Part shown: positions 55,001 through 63,912 of the stretch, piece after piece
Layout of the letters: each line of letters opens with the position of its first letter
Position numbering within the stretch: position 1 is the first letter of the stretch
From: Clostridium neonatale
GTDB lineage: Bacteria > Bacillota > Clostridia > Clostridiales > Clostridiaceae
Direction: 5' to 3'
DNA: 64,000 nt
Assembly: GCF_001458595.1 (NCBI RefSeq)
Contig: NZ_LN890324.1
Span: 62,001 to 126,000 of the forward strand
Notes under the pieces: generated by a model
Database searches by the model: none
The model's input: only the letters and a program-made list of their open reading frames with translations
What the model was told of the DNA's origin: nothing
Program-made: the position numbers and the translations under genes

Positions 55001-55819
55001 CTAGTTAATTTTCTTCTTTGACACAAATAGAGTTCCTATTTCATCACCTTTTACTATACTATTTAATATCTCTGGATCTTCACCATTAGCAAGAACCATA
55101 TGAACTCCTGCATTATTTGCACGCTTAGCTGCTTGTAATTTTGTTATCATTCCACCAGTACCAAAATTGCTGCCTGCACCGCCTGCACAATCTTCTAGTT
55201 CTTTAGTTACTTCTAATACTTCTTTTAATAATTTCGAATCTTTATTTTTTCTTGGATCTTTATCATAAAAACCATCTATATCAGAAAGTATAATTAATAA
55301 ATCAGCATTAACCAATTCTGCAACTATAGCCGACAAATTATCATTATCCCCAAAATTGCATATGTTTTCAATTTCATCTATTGATACAGTATCATTTTCA
55401 TTAACAATTGGTACTATACCTTTTTCTAAAAGTTTTTCAAATGTATTACAAACATTTTCTCTAATATGATCATTCTCTACAACATCTCTTGTTAATAAAA
55501 CTTGACCAACAATATGACTATATTCACCAAAAAATTTACTATATATATGCATAAGTTCACATTGACCAACTGATGCAACAGCTTGCTTCTCAATTACTGT
55601 TTCTGGTTTTTTAGATAATTTTAATTTACTTGCACCAACGCCAACTGCACCAGATGTAACTAATGCCACTTCTTTTCCCGAATTCAACAAGTCTGAAAGA
55701 ACTCTTGTTAGCTTTTCTATTCTTGTTAAATTTATTTTACCATTAGAATAAGTTAATGTTGATGTACCAACTTTTACAACTATTCTATTTGCTTTTTCTA
55801 CATATTTTCTATAACTCAT
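55001..55819 (-). CDS. proB: Glutamate 5-kinase without PUA domain
   Basis: A 272-residue amino-acid kinase that phosphorylates glutamate at the start of proline synthesis. RIVVKVGTSTLT (N-terminal phosphate loop), ALVTSGAVGVGA, NENDTVS, FGDNDNLSA and GAGSNFGTGGMITKLQAA are the expected blocks. It lacks the C-terminal PUA domain of the E. coli enzyme, as is usual in clostridia. AGGAGTG precedes the ATG. Feedback inhibition by proline is known for the family; no transcriptional leader is recognisable upstream. Confidence 0.96.
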   Translation of the reverse strand: MSYRKYVEKANRIVVKVGTSTLTYSNGKINLTRIEKLTRVLSDLLNSGKEVALVTSGAVGVGASKLKLSKKPETVIEKQAVASVGQCELMHIYSKFFGEYSHIVGQVLLTRDVVENDHIRENVCNTFEKLLEKGIVPIVNENDTVSIDEIENICNFGDNDNLSAIVAELVNADLLIILSDIDGFYDKDPRKNKDSKLLKEVLEVTKELEDCAGGAGSNFGTGGMITKLQAAKRANNAGVHMVLANGEDPEILNSIVKGDEIGTLFVSKKKIN

Positions 55820-56074
55820 TTATAACACTCCTAAATATAATCGCGCTTACAATCTATATTTAATTATACGTGCTTTTTTTTATGTTTTCCATATGTATTT
55901 ATAATGAATTATCGTTATAAATTAAAGGAATACTAATATTTACAATTATATTTAATTTTATTATATAAACATTAAATAATTCCTATTGATTTTTTGTCGT
56001 TTTGTATTAAAATGAATATTATTGCATATTTATAAATTTTTTATACATAAATCAACAAATGAAAAGGAGAAGTT

Positions 56075-57433
56075 ATGAAAAAGATTTGGACATACCAAAA
56101 TAATATAAGATCATTACTAAAATTTTTGATTCCATCTCTGTTAGGTATTGTATTATTTATGACACCAATAAAAATTAATGGTGAGTTTACTATACCAATA
56201 GCTCAATTATCTAATTTAACAGTTGCTGCATTAGAAAACATTTTTCCTATACTTGCAGTTATCTTTATAAGTATCTCTGCAATTGGAGGAATAATTATAA
56301 AATTTATCTCTCCTGAAAAATTAAATAAGTTTAAGTATATTAATTCACTATTTAATGTATCAACATTATGGCTAATACTAAGAATAATAGGTATGATACT
56401 AATAATTATTACATATTTTGAAATTGGTCCTGAATTTATTTGGTCTGTAGATACTGGAGGCATGGTATTATTTAGTTTATTGCCAGTACTATTTTCTGTA
56501 TTTTTATTTGCTGGAATGCTTCTGCCTCTACTATTAAATTATGGATTATTAGATTTTGTTGGTGCATTACTATCTAAAATAATGAGACCAATTTTTAAAT
56601 TACCTGGGCGTTCATCTATAGACTGTATAACTTCATGGCTTGGTGATGGAACTATTGGAATATTGCTTACAGGTAAACAATATGAGGAAAAATTTTATAC
56701 CAAAAAAGAAGCATGTATAATAGGTACTACATTTTCTGCTGTATCAATAACATTTTGTTTAGTAATAATTTCTCAAGTTGGACTTGGACATTTATTTGTT
56801 CCTTTTTACCTTACAGTTACTCTTGCTGGGATTATAGCCGCTATAATAGTACCTAGAATACCACCTTTATCCAAAAAACCTGATGTATATATAGATGGTT
56901 CAAGCAAAAAAGATAACGAAGTAATACCATCTGGCTATAATTCATTTACCTTTGGTTTAGAAAACGCCATGAAAAGAGCAGAAAAGAACAGTAATATATA
57001 TGAATTCTTTATAGAAGGATTTAAAAATGTAATGGATATGTGGATTGGTGTTTTACCAACAGTAATGGCAATGGGAACAATAGCATTAATAATTGCTGAA
57101 TATACAAACTTCTTTCAAATTTTAGGATTACCTTTTATACCGTTATTAAAATTACTCCAAGTACCTGAAGCTGCTGCTGCTTCTCAAACATTAGTAGTAG
57201 GCTTTGCAGATATGTTTATTCCTTCAGTAATAGCTACTACTATTCCAAACGCAATGACAAGATTTATAATAGCATGTACTTCTGTAACTCAATTAATATT
57301 TATGTCTGAAGTGGGTGGATTATTATTGGGATCAAAAATACCAGTAAAATTCTTAGATCTAATAATAATATTTATTGAAAGAACATTGGTTACGCTTCCT
57401 ATCATAGTACTATGCGCTAATATAATATTCTAG
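56075..57433 (+). CDS. YjiH-family membrane protein (nucleoside-recognition/Gate domain)
   Basis: A 452-residue protein with about ten transmembrane segments. Gate-domain motifs include GRSSIDCITSWLGDGTIGILLTGKQYE (about 180-205) and the C-terminal AAAASQTLVVGFADMFIPSVIATTIPNAMTRFIIACTSVTQLIFMSEVGG. YjiH-family proteins are presumed transporters; substrate unknown. Related Gate proteins SpmA/SpmB are also present in this window. AAAAGGAGAAGTT precedes the ATG. It is divergent from proBA. Confidence 0.85.
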   Translation: MKKIWTYQNNIRSLLKFLIPSLLGIVLFMTPIKINGEFTIPIAQLSNLTVAALENIFPILAVIFISISAIGGIIIKFISPEKLNKFKYINSLFNVSTLWLILRIIGMILIIITYFEIGPEFIWSVDTGGMVLFSLLPVLFSVFLFAGMLLPLLLNYGLLDFVGALLSKIMRPIFKLPGRSSIDCITSWLGDGTIGILLTGKQYEEKFYTKKEACIIGTTFSAVSITFCLVIISQVGLGHLFVPFYLTVTLAGIIAAIIVPRIPPLSKKPDVYIDGSSKKDNEVIPSGYNSFTFGLENAMKRAEKNSNIYEFFIEGFKNVMDMWIGVLPTVMAMGTIALIIAEYTNFFQILGLPFIPLLKLLQVPEAAAASQTLVVGFADMFIPSVIATTIPNAMTRFIIACTSVTQLIFMSEVGGLLLGSKIPVKFLDLIIIFIERTLVTLPIIVLCANIIF

Positions 57434-57439
57434 CCAAAG

Positions 57440-57500
57440 AAATTAAGGTATTAAAGAAAATACTCTAAATAAATATTTTCATTAATACCTTAATTTTTTA
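57440..57500. terminator. Bidirectional terminator between the YjiH-like and hemolysin III genes
   Basis: Nested inverted repeats: outer AAATTAAGGTATTA / TAATACCTTAATTT and inner GAAAATA / TATTTTC, with T-runs on both outer sides. It lies between convergent genes. Confidence 0.85.
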
Positions 57501-57512
57501 TAATAAAACATT

Positions 57513-58160
57513 TTAAATTATATACTTAAATACACATATAAAGTGACACAATGTTCCAAGCATTATGAATATATGAAATATCTCATGATTTTCAAACTTG
57601 CCAATCTTTATTTTCTTAGATTTTAACGCATATATTACTCCACCTATTGTATACATTACTCCGCCTAATACTAATAGTATTAATGCTGGTAGCTCCAGAA
57701 CTTGTGACATCGGATATATAGCAAATATAGCAAACCATCCAATTCCTATATACATAACACTACTTAACCATTTTGGGCAAGTCACCCAACATAGCTTAAA
57801 TATAATTCCAATTGCTGCACATATTGTTACTGCTAAAAATAACTTCATTCCAATTTTTCCATGTAATGCAACTAAACAGAACGGAGCATAAGAACCAGCA
57901 ATTAGTACAAATATCATTGAATGATCTAATCTCTTAAATCTTTTTATAATTTTTTCATTTGCCATTACAGAATGGTAAGTAGCTGAAGCACTATATAATA
58001 ATATCATGCTTACTCCAAAAAATATTACCGACCCAAGTACTATTTTTGATCCTCCCATTATCCAAACCTTTGATATCATTGCAACTAAAGCAAAAAGTGA
58101 TAATACAGCACCTATCATATGAGTTATTCCATTAATAGGCTCTCTTATATGTTTCTCCAT
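57513..58160 (-). CDS. Hemolysin III family (PAQR-like) membrane protein
   Basis: A 215-residue seven-transmembrane protein of the HlyIII/YqfA family. The metal-binding pattern is visible: SASATYHSVM (His), RLDHSMIFVLIAGSYAPFCL (Asp-His) and the C-terminal EIFHIFIMLGTLCHFICV (His pair). Despite the name, most members are thought to be lipid-linked hydrolases or stress-related membrane proteins. The GTG at 58166 is too near GGAGG; the ATG at 58160 lies seven bases away and is chosen. An ACRTAGT-N7-ACTATGT operator stands 23 bases upstream. Confidence 0.88.
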   Translation of the reverse strand: MEKHIREPINGITHMIGAVLSLFALVAMISKVWIMGGSKIVLGSVIFFGVSMILLYSASATYHSVMANEKIIKRFKRLDHSMIFVLIAGSYAPFCLVALHGKIGMKLFLAVTICAAIGIIFKLCWVTCPKWLSSVMYIGIGWFAIFAIYPMSQVLELPALILLVLGGVMYTIGGVIYALKSKKIKIGKFENHEIFHIFIMLGTLCHFICVFKYII

Positions 58161-58182
58161 TCTCACACCTCCATTTATTTTT

Positions 58183-58203
58183 ACATAGTTTTAATAACTA
58201 TGT
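58183..58203. promoter_or_regulatory. Palindromic operator A (ACATAGT-N7-ACTATGT)
   Basis: Perfect inverted repeat with 7-base arms and a 7-base A/T centre, between the likely promoter (TTGAAA, AATAAT around 58250-58220 on the minus strand) and the start codon of the hemolysin III gene. The same motif recurs at 58352-58372. Confidence 0.75.
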
Positions 58204-58351
58204 GTTGAGTATATATATATTATTACATATAACTGCTAACATTTCAATATGTTTTGTAACTTTTTTTATTTAATATATATTATTTCTTTCATAAGGTATT
58301 GAAATCTACCAATCTTTCAATTAATATTTAAATTGTAAATAACATAACATC

Positions 58352-58372
58352 ACGTAGTATTAAATACTATGT
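58352..58372. promoter_or_regulatory. Palindromic operator B (ACGTAGT-N7-ACTATGT)
   Basis: Same dyad as operator A with one changed base in the left arm, immediately upstream of the AAGGAG site of the DUF1836 gene. The two centres are 169 bases apart in the shared divergent regulatory region. Confidence 0.75.
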
Positions 58373-58390
58373 AAGGAGTTGAATTTTATA

Positions 58391-58984
58391 ATGAATGATT
58401 TTAATATTGATACATTTATAAATGACCAGAAAGGATCTAATAATATCGATCTAAATGATTTTCCAGAATTAGATTTATATATGGATCAGGTAATGCAGCT
58501 ATTTGAAACAAGATTAGCATATACAAAAAGAAATCCAGATGATAAGGTTCTTACTAAAACTATGATCAACAATTATGCTAAAGATAATCTATTAATGAAA
58601 ATTAAAAACAAAAAATATACTAAGAATCACTTAATTCTAATGGGATTAATTTATAACTTAAAGGGGGCTTTATCCCTAACTGATATAAAAACTCTTCTTA
58701 CTCCAATTATTCAAAGCTTTGATAGTGATAAAGAATATCCATTATATGATATATATCAATCATTTCTTGATATGTATGATTTGAATTTGGAAGAACTTAA
58801 AGAATCATCTCATAGAATTGAAGAAAATACCTTGAACATTTTAAAAAATAAAAACAAAAATCTTGGCAATTATGAAGAAAAACTTCTTCTTGCATGTTCT
58901 TATGTAAGTATGAGTAATTTATTTAGGCGAATGAGCGAAAGAATTATTGACGAATGCTTTGAAGATGCAAAGGAGAAAAAATAG
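58391..58984 (+). CDS. DUF1836 domain protein
   Basis: A 197-residue, largely helical protein. DUF1836 covers about residues 20-130 (DLYMDQVMQLFETRLAYTKRNPDDKVLTKTMINNYAKDNLL, then KNKKYTKNHLILMGLIYNLKGALSLTDIKTLL). This resembles a MerR-like or winged helix-turn-helix; DNA binding is presumed, not shown. An AAGGAG site lies 12 bases before the ATG; a TTG at 58379 is too close to it. Its stop overlaps the GTG of the ATPase gene by one base, so they are coupled. An operator-like palindrome adjoins its start, consistent with self-control. Confidence 0.85.
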   Translation: MNDFNIDTFINDQKGSNNIDLNDFPELDLYMDQVMQLFETRLAYTKRNPDDKVLTKTMINNYAKDNLLMKIKNKKYTKNHLILMGLIYNLKGALSLTDIKTLLTPIIQSFDSDKEYPLYDIYQSFLDMYDLNLEELKESSHRIEENTLNILKNKNKNLGNYEEKLLLACSYVSMSNLFRRMSERIIDECFEDAKEKK

Positions 58985-60687
58985 TGAGAACTTCTGTTGA
59001 TTTAAAAAAGCAACTTTCTTCATTAAATAATAAAAGTTATGGACTTTATAAGACTATTTCCGGAAAATATTTATTTAAGGATTATGTATTAAGCATTGAT
59101 CATATTCAAGGCGATCCATTTGCCTCTCCATCAAGCATTAGAATAATAATTACTCAAAATGTAGCTGGATTTCCCAGCGAACTTTTTAATAAAAAGTACA
59201 AGAGAATTGCCTTAGAAGATTATATAACACGATTATTTTACAATAATATATTTAGGATTGCTTCTAAAGGTTCTGGATCTGGTAAAAGTGGACTTATGCT
59301 AATAAGCAAATGTGATCAAGAGGTAATTGAAAGAACATGTGTATTAATTAATGAAGAAGAAATTCAAGTTAGATTTAAAGTTGGTTTTCCTGCAAGAGGT
59401 AGAAGTATTCTATCTTCAGAGTTAGAAAAAATATTATTTGAATACATCCCTAAAATCATAGATAATTCACTTAAGTATGATAATCTTGATAAAAATAAGA
59501 TTAAATCTGTAATTGATTTAAGTGAAGATCAAAATTATATAAGAAGCAAATTACAAGAGCTTAATCTTGTTGCATTTGTTGCTAATGGATCAATTTTACC
59601 TAGAGAAAGCGGCATATCAAACAAACCACTAAAAAATTCTATTAAATTTAAATCTCCATCAAATCTCCAAGTAGAGCTTAACCTGCCAAATCGAGGCAAG
59701 ATTATTGGGATGGGAATAAAAAAAGGTATCACTTTAATAGTCGGAGGAGGATACCATGGAAAATCTACTTTATTAAAAGCTTTAGAACTTGGAGTTTATA
59801 ACCACATAATTGGAGATGGACGTGAATATGTAATTACAGATGATTCTGCCATAAAAATAAAATCTGAAGATGGTAGGTCAATAAAAGATACAGATATATC
59901 ACTCTTTATAAATAATTTACCTAATGGCAAAGACACAAAAAAATTTAATAGTGAAAACGCCAGCGGAAGTACATCACAAGCGGCTAATATCATAGAAGGA
60001 ATTGAATCTGCTACTTCCCTATTTCTTATAGATGAGGATACCTCTGCTACTAATTTCATGATTAGAGATAAGTTAATGCAGAGATTAGTGAATAAAGATA
60101 AAGAGCCAATAACTCCATTTATAGACGTAGTTAAAGATTTATATAAACAATTAGATATATCAACTATATTAGCTGTTGGTAGCTGTGGAGATTATTTTAA
60201 TGTAGCTGATTGTGTAATTCAAATGGATGAATATGAGGCTAAAGATGTAACCTCTATAGCTAAAGATATAAGCTCTAATTTTATATCTGAAGAAAGGCAA
60301 AATAGTCAAAATCATATATCTATTGATTTTGATAGAAAGATAAAGAAAGGCACTATATCTGCTGATTATAAAGGAAATGTAAAAATCAAAAGTATTGGCA
60401 CTGACTCTTTGTGTATAAATAAAGATATAATAGATTTAAAATCATTAGAACAAATTGTAGATCCTGAGCAGATAGATGCTTTAGGATATATAATGAAGCT
60501 TGCAGAAGATAAAATAATAAATAATAATAAAACACTTCAAGAAATAGTTACTGATGTTTTAGACTTTATTAATAAGAACGGACTTATAAGTATAAGTTCC
60601 ACTTCTTATGGGAATGGAACTTTATCTATGCCAAGAAAGCAAGAAATTATTTCGTGCTTTAATAGATATAGAAACTTAAAATTATAA
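58984..60687 (+). CDS. ABC-class predicted ATPase (COG3044 family)
   Basis: A 567-residue protein. The N-terminal half (about 1-230) is specific to the family (GSGSGKSG at about 97, RFKVGFPARGRSI at about 130). The ATPase core has Walker A GGGYHGKSTLL (about 258), a signature-like ASGSTSQAANI (about 325) and Walker B SLFLIDEDTSATNF (about 345). No membrane segment is present. The biochemical role is unknown; the family is widespread in bacteria and plants. The GTG start has AAAGGAG eight bases upstream. Confidence 0.88.
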   Translation: MRTSVDLKKQLSSLNNKSYGLYKTISGKYLFKDYVLSIDHIQGDPFASPSSIRIIITQNVAGFPSELFNKKYKRIALEDYITRLFYNNIFRIASKGSGSGKSGLMLISKCDQEVIERTCVLINEEEIQVRFKVGFPARGRSILSSELEKILFEYIPKIIDNSLKYDNLDKNKIKSVIDLSEDQNYIRSKLQELNLVAFVANGSILPRESGISNKPLKNSIKFKSPSNLQVELNLPNRGKIIGMGIKKGITLIVGGGYHGKSTLLKALELGVYNHIIGDGREYVITDDSAIKIKSEDGRSIKDTDISLFINNLPNGKDTKKFNSENASGSTSQAANIIEGIESATSLFLIDEDTSATNFMIRDKLMQRLVNKDKEPITPFIDVVKDLYKQLDISTILAVGSCGDYFNVADCVIQMDEYEAKDVTSIAKDISSNFISEERQNSQNHISIDFDRKIKKGTISADYKGNVKIKSIGTDSLCINKDIIDLKSLEQIVDPEQIDALGYIMKLAEDKIINNNKTLQEIVTDVLDFINKNGLISISSTSYGNGTLSMPRKQEIISCFNRYRNLKL

Positions 60688-60691
60688 AAAA

Positions 60692-60747
60692 ATATCCACA
60701 GATACAATTCTTCTAAAGAATTTTTCTGTGGATATCATTTTATTTTT
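60692..60747 (+). terminator. Terminator after the COG3044 ATPase gene
   Basis: Outer stem ATATCCACAGA / TCTGTGGATAT with an inner AATTCTT / AAGAATT stem, followed by CATTTTATTTTTG on the plus strand. Confidence 0.85.
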
Positions 60748-60900
60748 GTATATAACTCTAAATTTTATTCACAATTTACTTTTGCTGAGCAAATATTTAG
60801 ATTAAATCTAGAACTTATTATATGAGAGTTTTATAAAATAACAAAGATATTATAATTTTAAAATGAAACTTGATTCATATATGTTCAATAGACTCTCTAT

Positions 60901-61021
60901 TCGCATAATATGCAAAACTTAAGTTCTGTGCTTAAGAATATAAGAATATAAGAATATAAGAATATAAGAATATAAGAATATAAGAATATAAGAATATAAG
61001 AATATAAGAATATAAGAATAT
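60901..61021. repeat. Octanucleotide tandem repeat locus 3 (AAGAATAT x11)
   Basis: Eleven perfect copies of AAGAATAT at 60934-61021, preceded by TCGCATAATATGC and AAGTTCTGTGC, which echo the flanks of loci 1 and 2. In complement the unit is ATATTCTT, which also occurs beside locus 1. The gap 60748-61333 contains, besides this, an extended -10 promoter TGATATAAT (61192-61200) and the leader of the ABC-F gene. A 10-codon ORF (61208-61240) in that leader has no ribosome site. Confidence 0.85.
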
Positions 61022-61333
61022 AGCTATTCTATTATATAATTAATTCAATTCAAATAGATTAATTTAAAATCTTATGATTCAATTTTAGTAATTCTATATA
61101 AAATTATTTTCATATTCATATTTTATATAAACTATAACAATATTTTACTTAATCAACTATATCATATATATTCTCATTTAATAGAAATCTATGATATAAT
61201 AAACAACATGAGTATCGAAACTGATTATGCTAGTGTATAATTTAGAGTTCATAACTAAATAATTATTGTGTACTATAAATTGTGCATTAAAGAGCATAAA
61301 TTAATAAAATATTAGAAATGAGGTAGAATTAGA

Positions 61334-62923
61334 TTGATAACTGTATCAAACGTTAGTCTGAGATTTGGCGGACGTAAACTTTTTGAAGATGTAAATATAA
61401 AATTCACTCCTGGAAATTGTTATGGAGTAATAGGCGCTAATGGTGCTGGAAAAAGTACATTTCTAAAAATATTATCTGGCGATGTAGAACCTAATACTGG
61501 TGAAGTAATAATTGCTCCAAATACAAGAATGTCAGTATTACAACAAGATCACTATAAATATGATGAGTATCAAGTTTTAGAAACTGTAATAATGGGTAAT
61601 GAAAGATTATATCAAATCATGAAAGAAAAAGATGAGATATATGCAAAACCAGACTTCTCTGATGAAGATGGAATTAAAGCTTCTGAATTAGAAGGTGAAT
61701 TTGCTGAACTTAATGGTTGGGAAGCAGAATCAGAAGCTTCAACAATTTTACAAGGTTTAGGAATTGGCACTGAATATCACTTCAGAAACGTATCAGAATT
61801 AACAGAAGCTGAAAAGGTTAAGGTACTTTTAGCTCAAGCCCTATTTGGTAACCCTGGGATATTAATCCTAGATGAACCTACTAATGGTCTTGACTTAAAG
61901 GCTGTAAACTGGCTTGAAGACTTCCTAGGTAATTTTGATGGAACTGTTATAGTTGTATCCCATGATAGACATTTCTTAAACTCAGTTTGTACTCAAATGG
62001 CTGATGTTGATTTTGGAAAGATTAAGCTATATGTTGGTAACTATGATTTCTGGTATGAATCTAGCCAATTAGCTCTTCAAATGTCTAAAGACCAAAATAA
62101 GAAAAAAGAAGAAAAGATCAAAGAACTTCAAGACTTTATCGCAAGATTCAGCGCTAATGCATCTAAATCTAAGCAAGCGACTTCAAGAAAGAAGCTATTA
62201 GATAAGATTACTTTAGATGATATCCAACCTTCAAGCAGAAGATATCCTTTCGTAGGATTCAAGCCTGAAAGAGAAGTTGGTAATGATATCTTAACAGTTA
62301 AGGATTTATCTAAAACTATTGATGGAGTTAAGGTTTTAGATAATGTTAACTTCATGGTTAATAAAGGTGATAAAATAGCTCTTATAGGTAATGAAATTGC
62401 CGTAACTACATTATTTAAAATATTAGCTGGTGAAATGGAACCAGATAGTGGTGAATATAAATGGGGAATAACTATTACAACTGCATATTTCCCAACTGAC
62501 AATACTAAATATTTTGAAAATTGTAATTTATCTTTAGTAGATTGGTTAAGACAATATTCTGAAGAAAAATCTGAAAGTTATATAAGAGGATTCCTTGGAA
62601 GAATGTTATTCTCTGGAGAAGAAGCTTTAAAGGAAGCTAATGTATTATCAGGAGGAGAAAAGGTTAGATGTATGCTATCTAAAATGATGCTTTCTAATGC
62701 GAATGTATTAATGCTAGATCAACCTACTAACCATCTTGATCTTGAATCAATAACAGCTGTTAATAACGGCCTAAAGGATTATAACAGTAATTTATTATTT
62801 GCATCTCATGACCATCAATTTGTTCAAACTATTGCAAATAGAATTATAGATATTAAAGATGATGGCTCTATAGTTGATAGAACTATGACATTCGATGAAT
62901 ATATAGAGTTTTCAAATAAATAA
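61334..62923 (+). CDS. ABC-F family ATPase (YbiT/YkpA-like), asymmetric active sites
   Basis: A 529-residue soluble protein with two ABC domains joined by a charged linker (about 235-300). Domain 1: Walker A GANGAGKST (about 34) and Walker B LILDEPTNGLD (about 175), but the signature is LTEAEKV instead of LSGGE. Domain 2: intact LSGGEKVRC signature, but Walker A reads GNEIAVTT (Lys to Val) and Walker B LMLDQPTNHLD (catalytic Glu to Gln). ABC-F proteins act on the ribosome as translation factors or, in some branches, give drug protection. The start is TTG with GAGG ten bases upstream. Confidence 0.9.
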   Translation: MITVSNVSLRFGGRKLFEDVNIKFTPGNCYGVIGANGAGKSTFLKILSGDVEPNTGEVIIAPNTRMSVLQQDHYKYDEYQVLETVIMGNERLYQIMKEKDEIYAKPDFSDEDGIKASELEGEFAELNGWEAESEASTILQGLGIGTEYHFRNVSELTEAEKVKVLLAQALFGNPGILILDEPTNGLDLKAVNWLEDFLGNFDGTVIVVSHDRHFLNSVCTQMADVDFGKIKLYVGNYDFWYESSQLALQMSKDQNKKKEEKIKELQDFIARFSANASKSKQATSRKKLLDKITLDDIQPSSRRYPFVGFKPEREVGNDILTVKDLSKTIDGVKVLDNVNFMVNKGDKIALIGNEIAVTTLFKILAGEMEPDSGEYKWGITITTAYFPTDNTKYFENCNLSLVDWLRQYSEEKSESYIRGFLGRMLFSGEEALKEANVLSGGEKVRCMLSKMMLSNANVLMLDQPTNHLDLESITAVNNGLKDYNSNLLFASHDHQFVQTIANRIIDIKDDGSIVDRTMTFDEYIEFSNK

Positions 62924-62938
62924 TAAATAATAAATAAT

Positions 62939-62980
62939 AAAATGCACCTGTTGACTTAATATGTTAGCAGGTGCATTTTA
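62939..62980. terminator. Bidirectional terminator between the ABC-F and HAD genes
   Basis: Perfect 12-bp inverted repeat AAAATGCACCTG / CAGGTGCATTTT with A and T runs on either side, between convergent genes. Confidence 0.88.
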
Positions 62981-63769
62981 TTATTTTAAAATTTCATCGA
63001 CAATCTCATAAACATTATCTATTATATTATTAGCATATGGTTTTACTTTTTCCTCAGCTTCATTGAATGTATAACTATTCTTAGTTATATTAAACATTGA
63101 AACATCATTGAATGAATCTCCAACACAATATAGGCAATCAGCATCTAAATTCTCATCTTGTAGAATCATACTAAGTGCATTCCCTTTTGAGCATTCTTTA
63201 GGCACTATATCTATGAAGCATTGATTTCTAAATGCTTCTATATAGTCACCATATTCATCAATAATTAATTTTCTTATTTCTTCTGCTAATTCAATAGATT
63301 GTTCTACATTAAATACGCTCATCATTTGGCAATCCTTTTTACCATTTAGGGCTTCATTTAGCAAAACCTTATTTGCAAAACTTTCAAAAAAGTCTCTATC
63401 TATATTAGATTTATCAATTAAAGGATTGTCTATAATTTTAGTTGCTTCTCCATCATCATAATATATCATTGAACTTTTATAGTTAAAAAATTTATTAATT
63501 ATATCAATGACTATCTTATTAGGTATAGATTTCTTATGTATTATTTTATTCTCATTATCTAGTATTAATCCACCATTACAAAGAACTAAGTAATCATAAT
63601 CAAAATAATAATCTTTAAATATAGTATCAACACCCTGTTTCGTTCTTCCTGTAGATACTATAACCTTATTTCCCTCTTCACGAAATCTTTTTAATGCATG
63701 CAGATCTTCTCTCGAGATCATATTATTCTTAAATAAAGTTCCATCCAAATCACTTGCTAATAATTTCAT
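62981..63769 (-). CDS. HAD-superfamily Cof-type phosphatase
   Basis: A 262-residue HAD hydrolase of the Cof/YbdI-like group. Motif I is LLASDLDGTLF (nucleophile Asp at about residue 7), motif II VSTGR, and motif III/IV KGNALSMIL plus CVGDSFNDVSMF. The C2-type cap is in the middle. Sugar-phosphate or nucleotide dephosphorylation is typical, but the substrate cannot be told. An AAGGAG site lies seven bases before the ATG at 63769; the longer ORF to 63814 has no site and is rejected. Confidence 0.93.
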   Translation of the reverse strand: MKLLASDLDGTLFKNNMISREDLHALKRFREEGNKVIVSTGRTKQGVDTIFKDYYFDYDYLVLCNGGLILDNENKIIHKKSIPNKIVIDIINKFFNYKSSMIYYDDGEATKIIDNPLIDKSNIDRDFFESFANKVLLNEALNGKKDCQMMSVFNVEQSIELAEEIRKLIIDEYGDYIEAFRNQCFIDIVPKECSKGNALSMILQDENLDADCLYCVGDSFNDVSMFNITKNSYTFNEAEEKVKPYANNIIDNVYEIVDEILK

Positions 63770-63912
63770 TAGTATATACTCCTTAAATAATATCATTACA
63801 TAAAAATTATACATGTGTTGTGTTATAAATCAAAATAAATATTTATATAGCTAAGAACTATTTTGATCCAATAATCAACACCTGTATAAAATACTAATAC
63901 TTTTTATGTATA

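Noticed and set aside
55905..55935. Possible ArgR-type box (AATGAATTATCGTTATAA) upstream of proB
   Set aside because: The dyad is imperfect and AT-rich sequence makes chance matches common; no second site was found.
61208..61240. 10-codon leader ORF before the ABC-F gene
   Set aside because: No ribosome site; its ATG lies almost at the predicted transcription start, and no attenuator hairpin is clear.
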